From the NCBI GenBank assembly GCA_017416635.1, contig JAFQBQ010000159.1, positions 1 through 7,536 on the forward strand: 7,536 nt of DNA. The letters run 5' to 3'. Made by a program: the position numbers and the translations under genes. The notes under the pieces are model-generated. The model ran no database searches. It was not told the DNA's origin and saw nothing but the letters and a program-made list of their open reading frames with translations. Origin of the DNA: Alphaproteobacteria bacterium. GTDB lineage: Bacteria > Pseudomonadota > Alphaproteobacteria > UBA3830. This document shows, piece after piece, positions 1 to 7,272 of this stretch. The stretch's first letter is position 1. Each line of letters starts with the position of its first letter.

Positions 1-1888
1 AAGAATTTTCTGGAGAAATGTTATCCGATACGATTTGCAGTCATCCATTTGTTGGACAAGGATATGATTTTGACGTTCCGCTGATCTACGGCGAACATGT
101 AGATACCGGGGCAGGGACAGGATTGGTTCATACAGCTCCGGGACATGGTGTTGACGATTTTCTTGTATGCAAAAAATTCGGAATAGGCGTTCCGCGAACA
201 GTTGACGAATCCGGAGTGTATTATGATTGCGTTCCGCTGTTTGCAGGAAAGCATATTTTTAAAGTTGAATCAGAAATTTTATCAAAGCTGACGGAAGCAA
301 ATGCATTGTTGGCGTCATCGACTATTATTCACAGTTATCCTCATTCGTGGCGCTCTAAAGCTCCGTTAATTTTCAGAACGACTCCGCAATGGTTCATTAG
401 CATGGAGCATAATGGCCTGCGGAAAAAAGCTCTTGATGAAATTGAAAGGTTACGTGGATACCAAAGCAAGGGCACAATCGAATAAAGTCGTTTGTAGAAA
501 CTCGCGGCGATTGGTGTATTTCCAGACAGCGTGTTTGGGGTGTTCCAATTCCGTTGTTTATAAATAAAAAGAGTGGCGATATTCTAAAAGATGCAGAAGT
601 AATCGAAAGAGTTGCGACAATTTTTGAAAAGGAAGGTTCGAACGCTTGGTTTATTCGTCCGGCGCAGGATTTCCTCGGCAATAAATACAATGCAGAAGAT
701 TTTGAGCAAAATTTCGATACGTTGGATGTGTGGTTTGAAAGTTCTGCGACATATTCCTATGTATTCCGAAATGAATCTGCGAAGAAACGGGCTGATCTTT
801 ACATCGAAGGTTCTGACCAGCATCGGGGATGGTTCCAGCATTCATTATTAAATTCTTGCGGAACTTTTGGCGACGCTCCGTTCAAAACTGTAATGACTCA
901 CGGATTCACCGTTGACGAACAAGGACGGAAAATGTCCAAATCAATCGGGAATACGGTAAATCTTGAAGATGTGATTAAAAATTACGGTGCCGATATTTTC
1001 AGGTTATGGGTGACTTGCAGCGATTTTACTCAAGATTTAAAAATCAGCACGGGTATATTGTCGCGCATAGAAACAGTTTATCGGAAAATTCGTAATACGT
1101 TGAGGTATATGCTCGGCGCGCTGAATGATTTTGATAAAAATCTTGAGCAAGTAAATTATGTTGAGCTCCCGATTATCGAAAAATGGGCGTTGCACAAAAT
1201 CGTTGAGATAGATGAGGTTTTGCTGGAATGCATAAAAGCTTACGATCTAAATAGATACTTCAACACGGTTTATAATTTCTGCACGGGAGATCTGTCTTCG
1301 TTCTATTTCGATGTTCGTAAGGATTGTTTGTATTGCGATGCTAAAAATGATCTAAAACGGCGCGCATACAGATATGTCGTTGATATTTTGTTTGATTGCA
1401 TCGTAAAATGGTTGGCGCCGATTTTGCCGTTTACTTGTGAAGACGCATGGCAGGCGTTCAGGAATATATCGAGTGTTCATTTGGAGAGATTTCCGAAAGT
1501 GGATTCAAACTGGAAGAACGATGACTTGTGCAACGAAGTAGAAAAAATTCAAGAAATTCGGCGATCGGTAAATACTGCTCTGGATATCGCGCGAAAAGAT
1601 AAAGTTGTCGGATCGAGTTTGCAAGCAAAAGTTTCTTTGTTTACGGAAGATAAAGTTCCGTATGCTAATGATCTGGAATTTTGGAAGGAAATTTTGATAG
1701 TTTCAGATTTTGAAATTTTTAAAGATGGTGCTCCAGCAGATGCTTTTGTTTCGGAAGAATTAAAAAATGTGAAAGTAGTAATTTCTCCGGCAGAAGGAGA
1801 GAAGTGCAATCGCTGCTGGAAAGTTACTAAAATTAATCAGTCCGGAGTTTGTGACAGATGCCAACGAGTTCTAGACTCAATAAATTAG
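1..1888 (+). CDS. ileS: Isoleucyl-tRNA synthetase, 3' part of gene, reading frame interrupted by a frameshift
   Basis: Class I aminoacyl-tRNA synthetase that charges tRNA-Ile in the cytoplasm. The gene runs in from the left edge, so the Rossmann HIGH motif is outside the window. The first frame (codons from base 3) carries the CP1 editing-domain signature GTGLVHTAPGHGVDDF and then TPQWFISME. It meets a stop at 483-485. The protein continues in a second frame from TGG at 455: WIPKQGHNRIKSF, GDWCISRQRVWGVPIP, DVWFESSAT (725-751, family usually DVWFDSG), EGSDQHRGWFQ, the KMSKS loop (929-943), the anticodon-binding helical region, and a four-Cys zinc site CNRCW...CDRC (1805-1861). The frames join exactly if one base is missing around 453-455. 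Everything on both sides looks intact and the enzyme is essential, so a sequencing error or very recent mutation is likelier than an old pseudogene. The identification is secure; the frame break is what the sequence shows. The last 31 nt overlap lspA. Confidence 0.95.
446..485 (+). other. ileS: Frameshift site in ileS (apparent 1-nt deletion)
   Basis: The upstream frame reads ...DEIERLR and then runs off-family to TAA at 483-485. The frame two bases on reads W-I-P-K-Q-G-H-N-R-I, which is normal IleS, from 455. The downstream frame is blocked by TGA at 434, 437 and 443, so the switch must fall between 446 and 485. Homology places it at the Arg-Trp junction, where CGT (453-455) and TGG (455-457) share a T. 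No X-XXY-YYZ slippery heptamer lies in this interval. The A6 run at 423-428 is upstream of the three TGA codons, so slippage there cannot rescue the gene. Confidence 0.85.
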
Positions 1889-2331
1889 TTGCTTTTATAT
1901 TTTTGATAATTGTGGCACTCGATCAGATTTCCAAATATTGGATTGTGTCGAACATGGTGATAGGAGAGATTTGGGAAATCTTTCCTTTCCTTAATTTGGT
2001 TTCAGTTCGCAATAAAGGTATCAGTTTCGGTGTTTTGTACGGAGCTCTTCATCCAATGATCTTTGTCATTGGTTCTTTGTGTATTATCGCCTTTTTGATT
2101 GTATACTACAAAGATCAATTGTATTACCGATTGCCGTTGGGGTTGATTGTTAGCGGAGCTGTCGGCAATATTATTGATAGAATAGTTTATGGAGCGGTCG
2201 TGGATTTTGTGGATTTTCATATCAGCACTCATCATTGGCCTGCTTTTAACTTAGCAGACAGTGCGATTGTGATCGGAGTGTTCGCTATGATAATCATTTC
2301 TTACTGCTTGGAGGAAAATTATGAAAAATAA
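1858..2331 (+). CDS. lspA: Lipoprotein signal peptidase (signal peptidase II)
   Basis: Inner-membrane aspartyl peptidase that cleaves diacylglyceryl-modified prolipoproteins just before the lipobox cysteine. At 157 residues it has the usual family length. Four hydrophobic segments are visible, near residues 8-24, 63-84, 92-107 and 132-150. Family motifs occur in order: DQISKYW (22-28), the N-K-G-I-S-FG block (52-58), GNIIDR (103-108), VVDFVDF (114-120) and FNLADS (130-135). The catalytic aspartates are expected to be D116 and D134, by their spacing in known LspA. The ATG at 1858 is the first in-frame start after a TTG TGA stop, with GGAG at 1843-1846 upstream. Its ATG shares bases with the TGC codon for the last zinc cysteine of IleS. 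The 3' end overlaps the next gene by 11 nt. Confidence 0.96.
   Translation: MPTSSRLNKLVAFIFLIIVALDQISKYWIVSNMVIGEIWEIFPFLNLVSVRNKGISFGVLYGALHPMIFVIGSLCIIAFLIVYYKDQLYYRLPLGLIVSGAVGNIIDRIVYGAVVDFVDFHISTHHWPAFNLADSAIVIGVFAMIIISYCLEENYEK
2310..2314 (+). promoter_or_regulatory. Shine-Dalgarno site for the small lipoprotein gene
   Basis: GGAGG lies six bases before the ATG at 2321, inside the last codons of lspA. This strong site supports the 41-codon reading frame as a real translated gene and fixes its start. Confidence 0.75.
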
Positions 2332-2446
2332 AATTTTTTTACTTTGTTTCTTTATTCTGTCGGCGTGCGGCGGTAGCGATAATTTAAAAATAGATACAGA
2401 TGCGGTGAAAAATAGTCCGTTAATTGTTCCACCTGTTCAAGATTGA
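2321..2446 (+). CDS. Very small lipoprotein, possible minimal BamF/DUF3035 relative
   Basis: A 41-residue protein beginning MKNKIFLLCFFILSAC. It has a positively charged start, a hydrophobic core and a lipobox L-S-A-C at residues 13-16, so LspA should cleave before C16 and leave a mature lipopeptide of only 26 residues. G17 and G18 follow, with no Asp at +2, so by the E. coli Lol rule it would go to the outer membrane. The mature part ends with DAVKNSPLIVPP (28-38). This resembles the 'DEF..v.raPL..PP' segment of the alphaproteobacterial DUF3035/BamF lipoproteins, which I recall being encoded next to lspA. Those family members are longer, so this would be a cut-down form. The start is set by GGAGG at 2310-2314. 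It overlaps lspA by 11 nt and stops 8 nt before the M16 gene. Lipoprotein status is well supported; the BamF link is inference from a short motif and position. Confidence 0.8.
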   Translation: MKNKIFLLCFFILSACGGSDNLKIDTDAVKNSPLIVPPVQD

Positions 2447-2454
2447 GCTATTAA

Positions 2455-3714
2455 ATGCTAAAAAATGTTCTAGCTGCATTTTTTTTCTGCACCATAGGAA
2501 CGGTTATCGGATGGGAGTATCGCGGAGACTCGTTTGAAACTTTATCAAATAATATAGATTTAGTAGTTCTAAATTCTACGAAATCGAACAGCGTCTATAT
2601 AGTTGTTGGATTTTCTCGAATGAAATCTGACGATTTTCGATTTCCAGGTGCAGAAGAAGTGTTGGGAACGATTTTTGAAGAAAGACTCGGAAGTTGTGTA
2701 GGCGCAGAGGAAGCTAATTCTTACGTAGATCAAGATAAGATTTTACTTGCGGTATTTGGTGAAAAAAGTAAGACGAACAGTTATATTAAAAAAATAAAAG
2801 AATGCATTACAGCAGATATTTCTTCTGAAGAATTGCAAAGTGCTCAAGAGAAAATTAATATCAAACTGAGGCACGATCGTTCTCTTGATAAAATAGCATT
2901 ACGGCAAGATGTTCAAAACTCGTTACATAAGAGTAGCCTAAAATTTACAGAAGATGATGTCGCGAAATTAACCTTAAGCGGAATCAATTTTGTTAAGAAC
3001 AAATATTGCGAGCAAAGTCGCTTGAAGGTAATCGTTGCAAGCAACGAAAAATCAGATTCAGTAAAAAACGCATTAATAAAGAATTTTGAGAAGAAAGAGT
3101 TATCAGAGCAAGAGCAATCAAAGAAATTTAACAATTCCGATTCAAAAGAAAAATTGACGAGGAATAGCTCGCAGTTAAGTGTTCCGTTAATTGAGATGAG
3201 TTGGAAAGTCCCAGGCTACAAAAATGATGCCAAAAAAACAGCAAAACTTGAGCTGATTCTTCTGTATTTAAATGAAAGGTTGAGAAATACGTTCGTGAAG
3301 CAAATGAAAGTAGCGAGATTTTTCGATATAACTTATTCTTTGTGGAATAGTGAGTGCTGTGAAGTAAAAGTTTCGGTGATTCCTGCAAATAAAGTTTTAG
3401 TGAAAGATATCGAATCCATGATTTTGTACGGAATTAGGGCATTATCCAATGAAGAATTAGCTCCGAAAAAATTTCAAGAATTAAAGGATGCGTTAGTGGC
3501 GAGATATGATGTTTTCAATTTTAGATGCGATGTAATCGATACTACGAATTGGGTGGCGGAAAGATTGAATGCAGGTTTTTCGTATGTTTTTTTAAAGGGA
3601 TTCGTTCCGTTAATTAAGAATATTGAGAATGAAAAAATTCTGAAAACTTCTATTGGAATTTTTGATAATGATCCAGATGTGGTTGCCGAATTAATACCGA
3701 AAGGAGATAGTTAA
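2455..3714 (+). CDS. Secreted M16-family (insulinase/processing-peptidase-like) protein lacking the zinc site
   Basis: A 419-residue protein, probably periplasmic. Residues 1-19 form a signal-peptide-like start (MLKNVLAAFFFCTIGTVIG) with no convincing lipobox. Residues 32-110 resemble the first M16 half: a beta-strand pair, then R-F-P-G-A-E-E-V-L (62-70) where active enzymes have G-x-x-H-x-x-E-H. No HxxEH occurs anywhere, so it should not bind catalytic zinc. Residues 243-375 resemble the second half: P-L-I-E-M-S-W-K-V-P-G (244-254), then helix L-I-L-L-Y-L-N-E-R-L (267-276), and later NEELAPKKFQELKDAL (332-347), matching the 'EL..aK..l' region. A Lys/Glu/Ser/Asn-rich linker (about 205-240) joins the halves. 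M16 proteins often pair an active subunit with an inactive one; no active partner is encoded here. It starts 8 nt after the lipoprotein stop without a clear Shine-Dalgarno site, so coupled translation is likely. M16 assignment is moderately sure; function is unknown. Confidence 0.75.
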   Translation: MLKNVLAAFFFCTIGTVIGWEYRGDSFETLSNNIDLVVLNSTKSNSVYIVVGFSRMKSDDFRFPGAEEVLGTIFEERLGSCVGAEEANSYVDQDKILLAVFGEKSKTNSYIKKIKECITADISSEELQSAQEKINIKLRHDRSLDKIALRQDVQNSLHKSSLKFTEDDVAKLTLSGINFVKNKYCEQSRLKVIVASNEKSDSVKNALIKNFEKKELSEQEQSKKFNNSDSKEKLTRNSSQLSVPLIEMSWKVPGYKNDAKKTAKLELILLYLNERLRNTFVKQMKVARFFDITYSLWNSECCEVKVSVIPANKVLVKDIESMILYGIRALSNEELAPKKFQELKDALVARYDVFNFRCDVIDTTNWVAERLNAGFSYVFLKGFVPLIKNIENEKILKTSIGIFDNDPDVVAELIPKGDS

Positions 3715-4901
3715 TGCTTTACAACCAAACCGTTCTATCAAATGAAAATAAAGAAAATGTCGATTTTGTCTATTTTCAAGATTTAAACAAATCACCGTGT
3801 TTTTCGATATCAAAAAATCTTACGGATTTAGAAGTTTTGTATTCTCCTGCTTTTAAAAAATGGGAGCGGTTTAAAAATTTTCTGATTTTCGGAACAGGAG
3901 GTTCCAGTTTAGGCGGACAAAGTATTTGCTCGATATCTTCTGAGAGTGAAAAAAATATTCGATTCGTTGATAATTTGGATCCAATAAGTTTAGAAAATAT
4001 TTTTAGCAAAATGGATCCGCTGGACACTGGCTTTTTGTTTATTTCAAAATCTGGGGAAACGCTGGAAACTTTGGGGCAGCTTTTTCTTTTAATTGCAAAG
4101 CTAAGACACGTTCCGGATTTTGAAGAACATATGTTGATTATTACAGAGGCAAAATCTTCTACACTTCGAGAAGTTGCTGAACAAAATGGATTTACTTGTT
4201 TAGATCACCCAACAGAAATCGGAGGAAGATATTCTGTGTTTTCTCTTGTCGGAATGGTGCCTGCGGTGCTGTGTGGACTTCAGCCAAAAAGAATAAGAAC
4301 TGGCGGGCGGCGAGTTTTGGATAATTTCGGAAATTCGATTTACAAAATTCAGGAAGGTGCCAATTTCGTTTATCAGAATTTCGCAAGCGAAATTAAAAAT
4401 CATGTTTCTTTTATTTATTCCGATAAATTGTTTTGTTTCGGTCGGTGGTTAGCGCAGCTATACGCCGAAAGTTCGGGCAAAAAAGGGAAGGGGATTACTC
4501 CGTTGCTGGCGCAAGGTTCTATCGATCAGCATAGTCAATTGCAGCTATATTTAGATGGTCCTCATGATAAATGTTTCACATTTTTTGTTGAGAAATATGA
4601 CAGTAATATTTCGTTTGACGAAGAAATCGTTTCGGCAAAATTTGATTATTTAAAAGGTAAGTCGCTTTCTGCGGTTTTCCAAAGTCAGAGTATGGCTACG
4701 ATGAAAACTTTAACCGATAAAAAAATTCATGTCAGAAAGATTGAAGTCCCTCCCGTTGATGAAGAAATTCTTGGCGCGTTATTTATGCATTTTATGTTAG
4801 AGGCCGCATGCGTTTGCAGATTGATGGAAGTAAATCCGTTTGACCAGCCAGCGGTTGAAGCGGGAAAAATTATTACAAAAGAATTATTGAGCGAGAAATA
4901 A
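3714..4901 (+). CDS. pgi: Glucose-6-phosphate isomerase, short form
   Basis: Interconverts glucose 6-phosphate and fructose 6-phosphate in the cytoplasm (glycolysis/gluconeogenesis, or supply of sugar phosphates for envelope precursors). At 395 residues it is much shorter than the ~550-residue E. coli enzyme. Two SIS domains are visible: GTGGSSLGGQ (60-69) and the phosphate-binding SKSGETLET (111-119); then EIGGRYS (168-174), AESSGKKGKG (251-260), QGSIDQHSQLQLYLDGP (267-283) and NPFDQPAVEAGK (374-385). By family analogy E252 is the catalytic base, H273 the ring-opening histidine and K385 the conserved C-terminal lysine, so the protein looks active. AAGGAG at 3701-3706 lies seven bases before the ATG, which overlaps the preceding TAA (TAATG). 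The short form could also accept related sugar phosphates, but every expected Pgi motif is present. Confidence 0.95.
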   Translation: MLYNQTVLSNENKENVDFVYFQDLNKSPCFSISKNLTDLEVLYSPAFKKWERFKNFLIFGTGGSSLGGQSICSISSESEKNIRFVDNLDPISLENIFSKMDPLDTGFLFISKSGETLETLGQLFLLIAKLRHVPDFEEHMLIITEAKSSTLREVAEQNGFTCLDHPTEIGGRYSVFSLVGMVPAVLCGLQPKRIRTGGRRVLDNFGNSIYKIQEGANFVYQNFASEIKNHVSFIYSDKLFCFGRWLAQLYAESSGKKGKGITPLLAQGSIDQHSQLQLYLDGPHDKCFTFFVEKYDSNISFDEEIVSAKFDYLKGKSLSAVFQSQSMATMKTLTDKKIHVRKIEVPPVDEEILGALFMHFMLEAACVCRLMEVNPFDQPAVEAGKIITKELLSEK

Positions 4902-5741
4902 ATGTTGGTTTCGTTTGATAAAATGCAGGGGCTAGGAAATGATTTCGTTTTTATAGAAGCAACGCAATTAGGTAATCGGAAATTTTCTGCTGATGAATTT
5001 CGTTTCATTTGCGATCGCAAATTGGGAGTAGGGTGCGACACTGTGGTTTTGTATCGACTTGAATCGAATTTCGTACATACCAAATTTTTTAATTCTGACG
5101 GAAGCGAGGCCGAAATTTGCGGGAACGCTTGTCGCTGTTTCGGAGTTTTGCTATCTCAACGATTCAATTGGAATCACTTTAATATAAAATCTGCGGGTAA
5201 AGATTATGAGGTTGATGTTTGCGGAGAGAAAGTCTGCGTTAATATGGGAACGCCGTCATTTGCGATCGGGAAGATCGGAATATCTGATAAGCGAATCGAT
5301 CCAATGAATATTTTATCTGATTTAGATTTTTGTGAAGATGAACAAAAATTATTTGCGGACGCTTGTGCGGTATCAGTTGGAAATCCTCATCTGATTTTAT
5401 TGTGCAAAAAAGAATTATCGAAAGATATTATAGAAAAAATCGGAGCGCGGCTGGAGCCATATCCGCTGTTCGTAAATCGAATTAACGTATCGTTCGTACA
5501 GCTTTTAGATCATGAGCGAATAAAGTTGATTGTATTCGAAAGAGGAGTCGGAGTTACTTTAGCTTGCGGAAGTGGCGCGGCAGCATCGGCGTTTGTTGCG
5601 TACAAAAAGCACTGGGTGCAATCAAATAAAATAACAGTAGAGCAAAGTGGCGGAGAATTGCTTATCACTATGAATGATGATGGAACAGTTCAGCAGTCTG
5701 GTGAAGCGCGCTACGTGTTTAAAGGAGATTTTGAGATATGA
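4902..5741 (+). CDS. dapF: Diaminopimelate epimerase
   Basis: Cofactor-independent epimerase that converts LL- to meso-diaminopimelate, for lysine synthesis and peptidoglycan cross-bridges. At 279 residues it has the normal length, with two pseudo-symmetric halves. Seen: KMQGLGNDFVFIE (7-19), FFNSDGSEAEICGNACRCF (62-80) with the first catalytic cysteine C73, VGNPH (159-163), NRINVSFV (192-199), E213/R214 in FERGVGVT, and ACGSGAAAS (221-229) with the second catalytic cysteine C222. 'CGNA' replaces the more common 'CGNG' after the catalytic cysteine; I regard this as a tolerated variant. The ATG directly abuts the pgi TAA with no gap, and only a weak GCGAG (4891-4895) precedes it, which suggests translation coupled to pgi. 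Its 3' end overlaps rnhA by four bases (ATGA). Confidence 0.97.
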   Translation: MLVSFDKMQGLGNDFVFIEATQLGNRKFSADEFRFICDRKLGVGCDTVVLYRLESNFVHTKFFNSDGSEAEICGNACRCFGVLLSQRFNWNHFNIKSAGKDYEVDVCGEKVCVNMGTPSFAIGKIGISDKRIDPMNILSDLDFCEDEQKLFADACAVSVGNPHLILLCKKELSKDIIEKIGARLEPYPLFVNRINVSFVQLLDHERIKLIVFERGVGVTLACGSGAAASAFVAYKKHWVQSNKITVEQSGGELLITMNDDGTVQQSGEARYVFKGDFEI

Positions 5742-6157
5742 CAGTTCGAGTGTATACAGATGGAGCGTGCAGCGGAAATCCCGGCCCTGGCGGATGGGGC
5801 GCGGTTTTAATTTTCGAAGACGGAACGATAACGGAACTTTCAGGAAGAGCTGAAAACACTACCAATAATAAAATGGAATTAACTGCCGCGATAAAATCTC
5901 TGGAATTTTTCACAGAAAAAACTTCGGTGGAAATTTTTACCGATAGCACTTACGTTAAAAACGGAATAACTCAATGGATAAAAAATTGGGAGAAAAATAA
6001 TTGGAAAAATTCCGCAAAGCAAGATGTAAAAAATCGCGAATTGTGGGAGCAATTGTCCGAGTTAGCGAAACGCCATCAAGTTTCTTGGAATTGGGTCAAA
6101 GGCCATGACGGCGATAAATTCAACGAAATGGCAGATAAGCTAGCGAGTGGTCGGTGA
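5738..6157 (+). CDS. rnhA: Ribonuclease HI
   Basis: Endonuclease that cuts the RNA strand of RNA:DNA hybrids, removing primers and R-loops. At 139 residues it has the usual bacterial length. The classic start YTDGACSGNPGPGGWG (6-21) contains catalytic D8. E47 (in NNKMELTA), D69 (IFTDS), H123 (WVKGHDGD) and D133 (NEMADKLA) complete the set and keep E. coli spacing (D10, E48, D70, H124, D134). N-W-E-K-N-N-W-K (83-90) and the following residues match the basic substrate-handle region. The start codon overlaps the dapF stop as ATGA. AAAGGAG at 5721-5727 sits ten bases upstream, inside dapF. This makes it part of the same coupled unit. Confidence 0.97.
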   Translation: MTVRVYTDGACSGNPGPGGWGAVLIFEDGTITELSGRAENTTNNKMELTAAIKSLEFFTEKTSVEIFTDSTYVKNGITQWIKNWEKNNWKNSAKQDVKNRELWEQLSELAKRHQVSWNWVKGHDGDKFNEMADKLASGR

Positions 6158-7176
6158 TGAATATTTTAGGATTTTCACTTCCTAAATTAGTAGAAATTTT
6201 CGAGCAAAACGGTTTTTCTAAACTAGATGCCAAAAGAGTTTTTCCGTGGCTGCATATTAAATTAGCGAAAACTTTCGATGAAATGAGCGATGTTCCGCAA
6301 AAAGTTCGGCAAGAGTTAAAAGAAAAATTTTCTATTTCGGTTGGTCAGTGCGAAATTTTGCAAAAGTCAGCGGATGGCACTCAAAAAGCGTTATTAAAAT
6401 TAGAAGATGGGAATCTTATCGAAACGGTTTTTATTCCCGAGGAAAAAAGAAATACAATTTGCGTTTCTTCGCAGGTCGGATGTGCGATGGGATGCAAGTT
6501 TTGTCACACGGGAACGCAAGGATTTATCCGAAATCTTTCCGCTGCTGAAATTATGTCTCAGGTGATTTTTTGGAAGAGAAAATTTCCGATTTCTAACATC
6601 GTTTTTATGGGAATGGGCGAGCCGTTGTTGAATTATGAAAATTTGAGTGCGGCATTGGAATTGTTGCTTGCGGAAAAAGTTCATAATTTTTCGAGGACGA
6701 AAATTACTGTTTCTACTTGCGGAATTTTAGAAGGACAACTGCAGCAGCTCGCGAAATTCGGAGTAAAATTGGCGGTTTCGCTTCATGCTCCGAATGATAA
6801 TATTCGTTCTCAGTTAATGCCGATAAATCGCAAATATAATATTGTGGCGCTGCTTCCAATTTTGAAAGAATATAAAAAATCCAGCAATACCGAATATATT
6901 ACTTTTGAGTATTTACTTCTAAAAGATGTAAATGATTCTGCTGAATGCGCAGAGGAGTTGGCGAAAATTTTGAAAAATTTTCCAGCGAAAGTGAATTTGA
7001 TTCCGTACAACGATTGGCCGGATTCGAAATTTCATAGAAGCACTCAAGAAATCATCGATAAATTTTTCTCTATATTATTTAAACATAAAATCCGAGTTAC
7101 GACGCGAAAAGCCCGAGGTACGGATATTTTGGCCGCCTGCGGACAGCTGAAAAGTAAATCGAAAAGGAATAATTGA
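6157..7176 (+). CDS. rlmN: Dual-specificity rRNA/tRNA adenine-C2 methyltransferase (radical SAM)
   Basis: Methylates C2 of adenine at 23S rRNA A2503, and at A37 of some tRNAs, using a [4Fe-4S] cluster and S-adenosylmethionine. From the ATG at 6157 it has 339 residues. Seen: the N-terminal RNA-binding helical part, LIETVFIP (87-94, with the family's conserved Glu), the cluster motif CAMGCKFC (C109, C113, C116), the SAM-binding FMGMGEPLLNY (150-160), VSLHAP (207-212), VNLIPYN (279-285) and the C-terminal VTTRKARGTDILAACGQL (314-331), whose C328 is the methyl-carrying cysteine. All catalytic parts are present. An in-frame GTG at 6154 would add one residue; I prefer the ATG, which overlaps the rnhA stop as TGATG. 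Only a weak GAGTGG (6145-6150) precedes it. This is the last gene of the operon. Confidence 0.97.
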   Translation: MNILGFSLPKLVEIFEQNGFSKLDAKRVFPWLHIKLAKTFDEMSDVPQKVRQELKEKFSISVGQCEILQKSADGTQKALLKLEDGNLIETVFIPEEKRNTICVSSQVGCAMGCKFCHTGTQGFIRNLSAAEIMSQVIFWKRKFPISNIVFMGMGEPLLNYENLSAALELLLAEKVHNFSRTKITVSTCGILEGQLQQLAKFGVKLAVSLHAPNDNIRSQLMPINRKYNIVALLPILKEYKKSSNTEYITFEYLLLKDVNDSAECAEELAKILKNFPAKVNLIPYNDWPDSKFHRSTQEIIDKFFSILFKHKIRVTTRKARGTDILAACGQLKSKSKRNN

Positions 7177-7199
7177 CATTTTTTAAAAAGAACGGCGCA

Positions 7200-7254
7200 A
7201 TCATTGCGAAAAATGAAACGCAATCTTATTTTGCAGTTTATCTTTCGCAATGAT
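7200..7254. terminator. Long imperfect hairpin after rlmN, possible two-way terminator
   Basis: Bases 7200-7211 (ATCATTGCGAAA) are exactly complementary to 7243-7254, giving a 12-bp stem. Inside it, 7216-7223 (AAACGCAA) pairs with 7231-7239 (TTGC-A-GTTT) with one bulged A and a 7-nt loop, so nearly the whole 55 nt can fold on itself. It lies between two convergent genes, where a terminator is expected. No clean T-run follows it on the + strand. On the minus strand TTCTTTTT (complement of 7185-7192) follows after about seven bases, so it fits the minus-strand gene better. A small palindrome CGCAAT-C-ATTGCG (7196-7208) overlaps its left edge. The structure is clear; the terminator role is inference. 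Confidence 0.45.
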
Positions 7255-7272
7255 GTTAGAATTTGCAATTAT

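Noticed and set aside
423..428. A6 run as a slippery site for programmed -1 frameshifting in ileS
   Set aside because: The frame entered by a -1 slip there hits TGA at 434-436, 437-439 and 443-445, so it cannot produce IleS. The run is also not in A-AAA-AAG phase.
2419..3616. Repeated CCGTTAATT word in the lipoprotein and M16 genes (also near 363)
   Set aside because: It encodes Pro-Leu-Ile in frame where checked and reflects favoured codons rather than a dispersed repeat.
4727..5083. Minus-strand open frame of 118 codons across the pgi/dapF junction
   Set aside because: It lies opposite strongly conserved motifs of both genes and has no start signal; it is a shadow.
7173..7178. TTGACA at the rlmN stop as a -35 promoter box
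   Set aside because: At 17-bp spacing the -10 position reads CGCAAT, which matches TATAAT at only three bases, and no + strand gene follows.
7044..7268. Minus-strand open frame of 74 codons over the rlmN 3' end
   Set aside because: It is antisense to conserved rlmN codons, crosses the hairpin and has a composition typical of a shadow frame.
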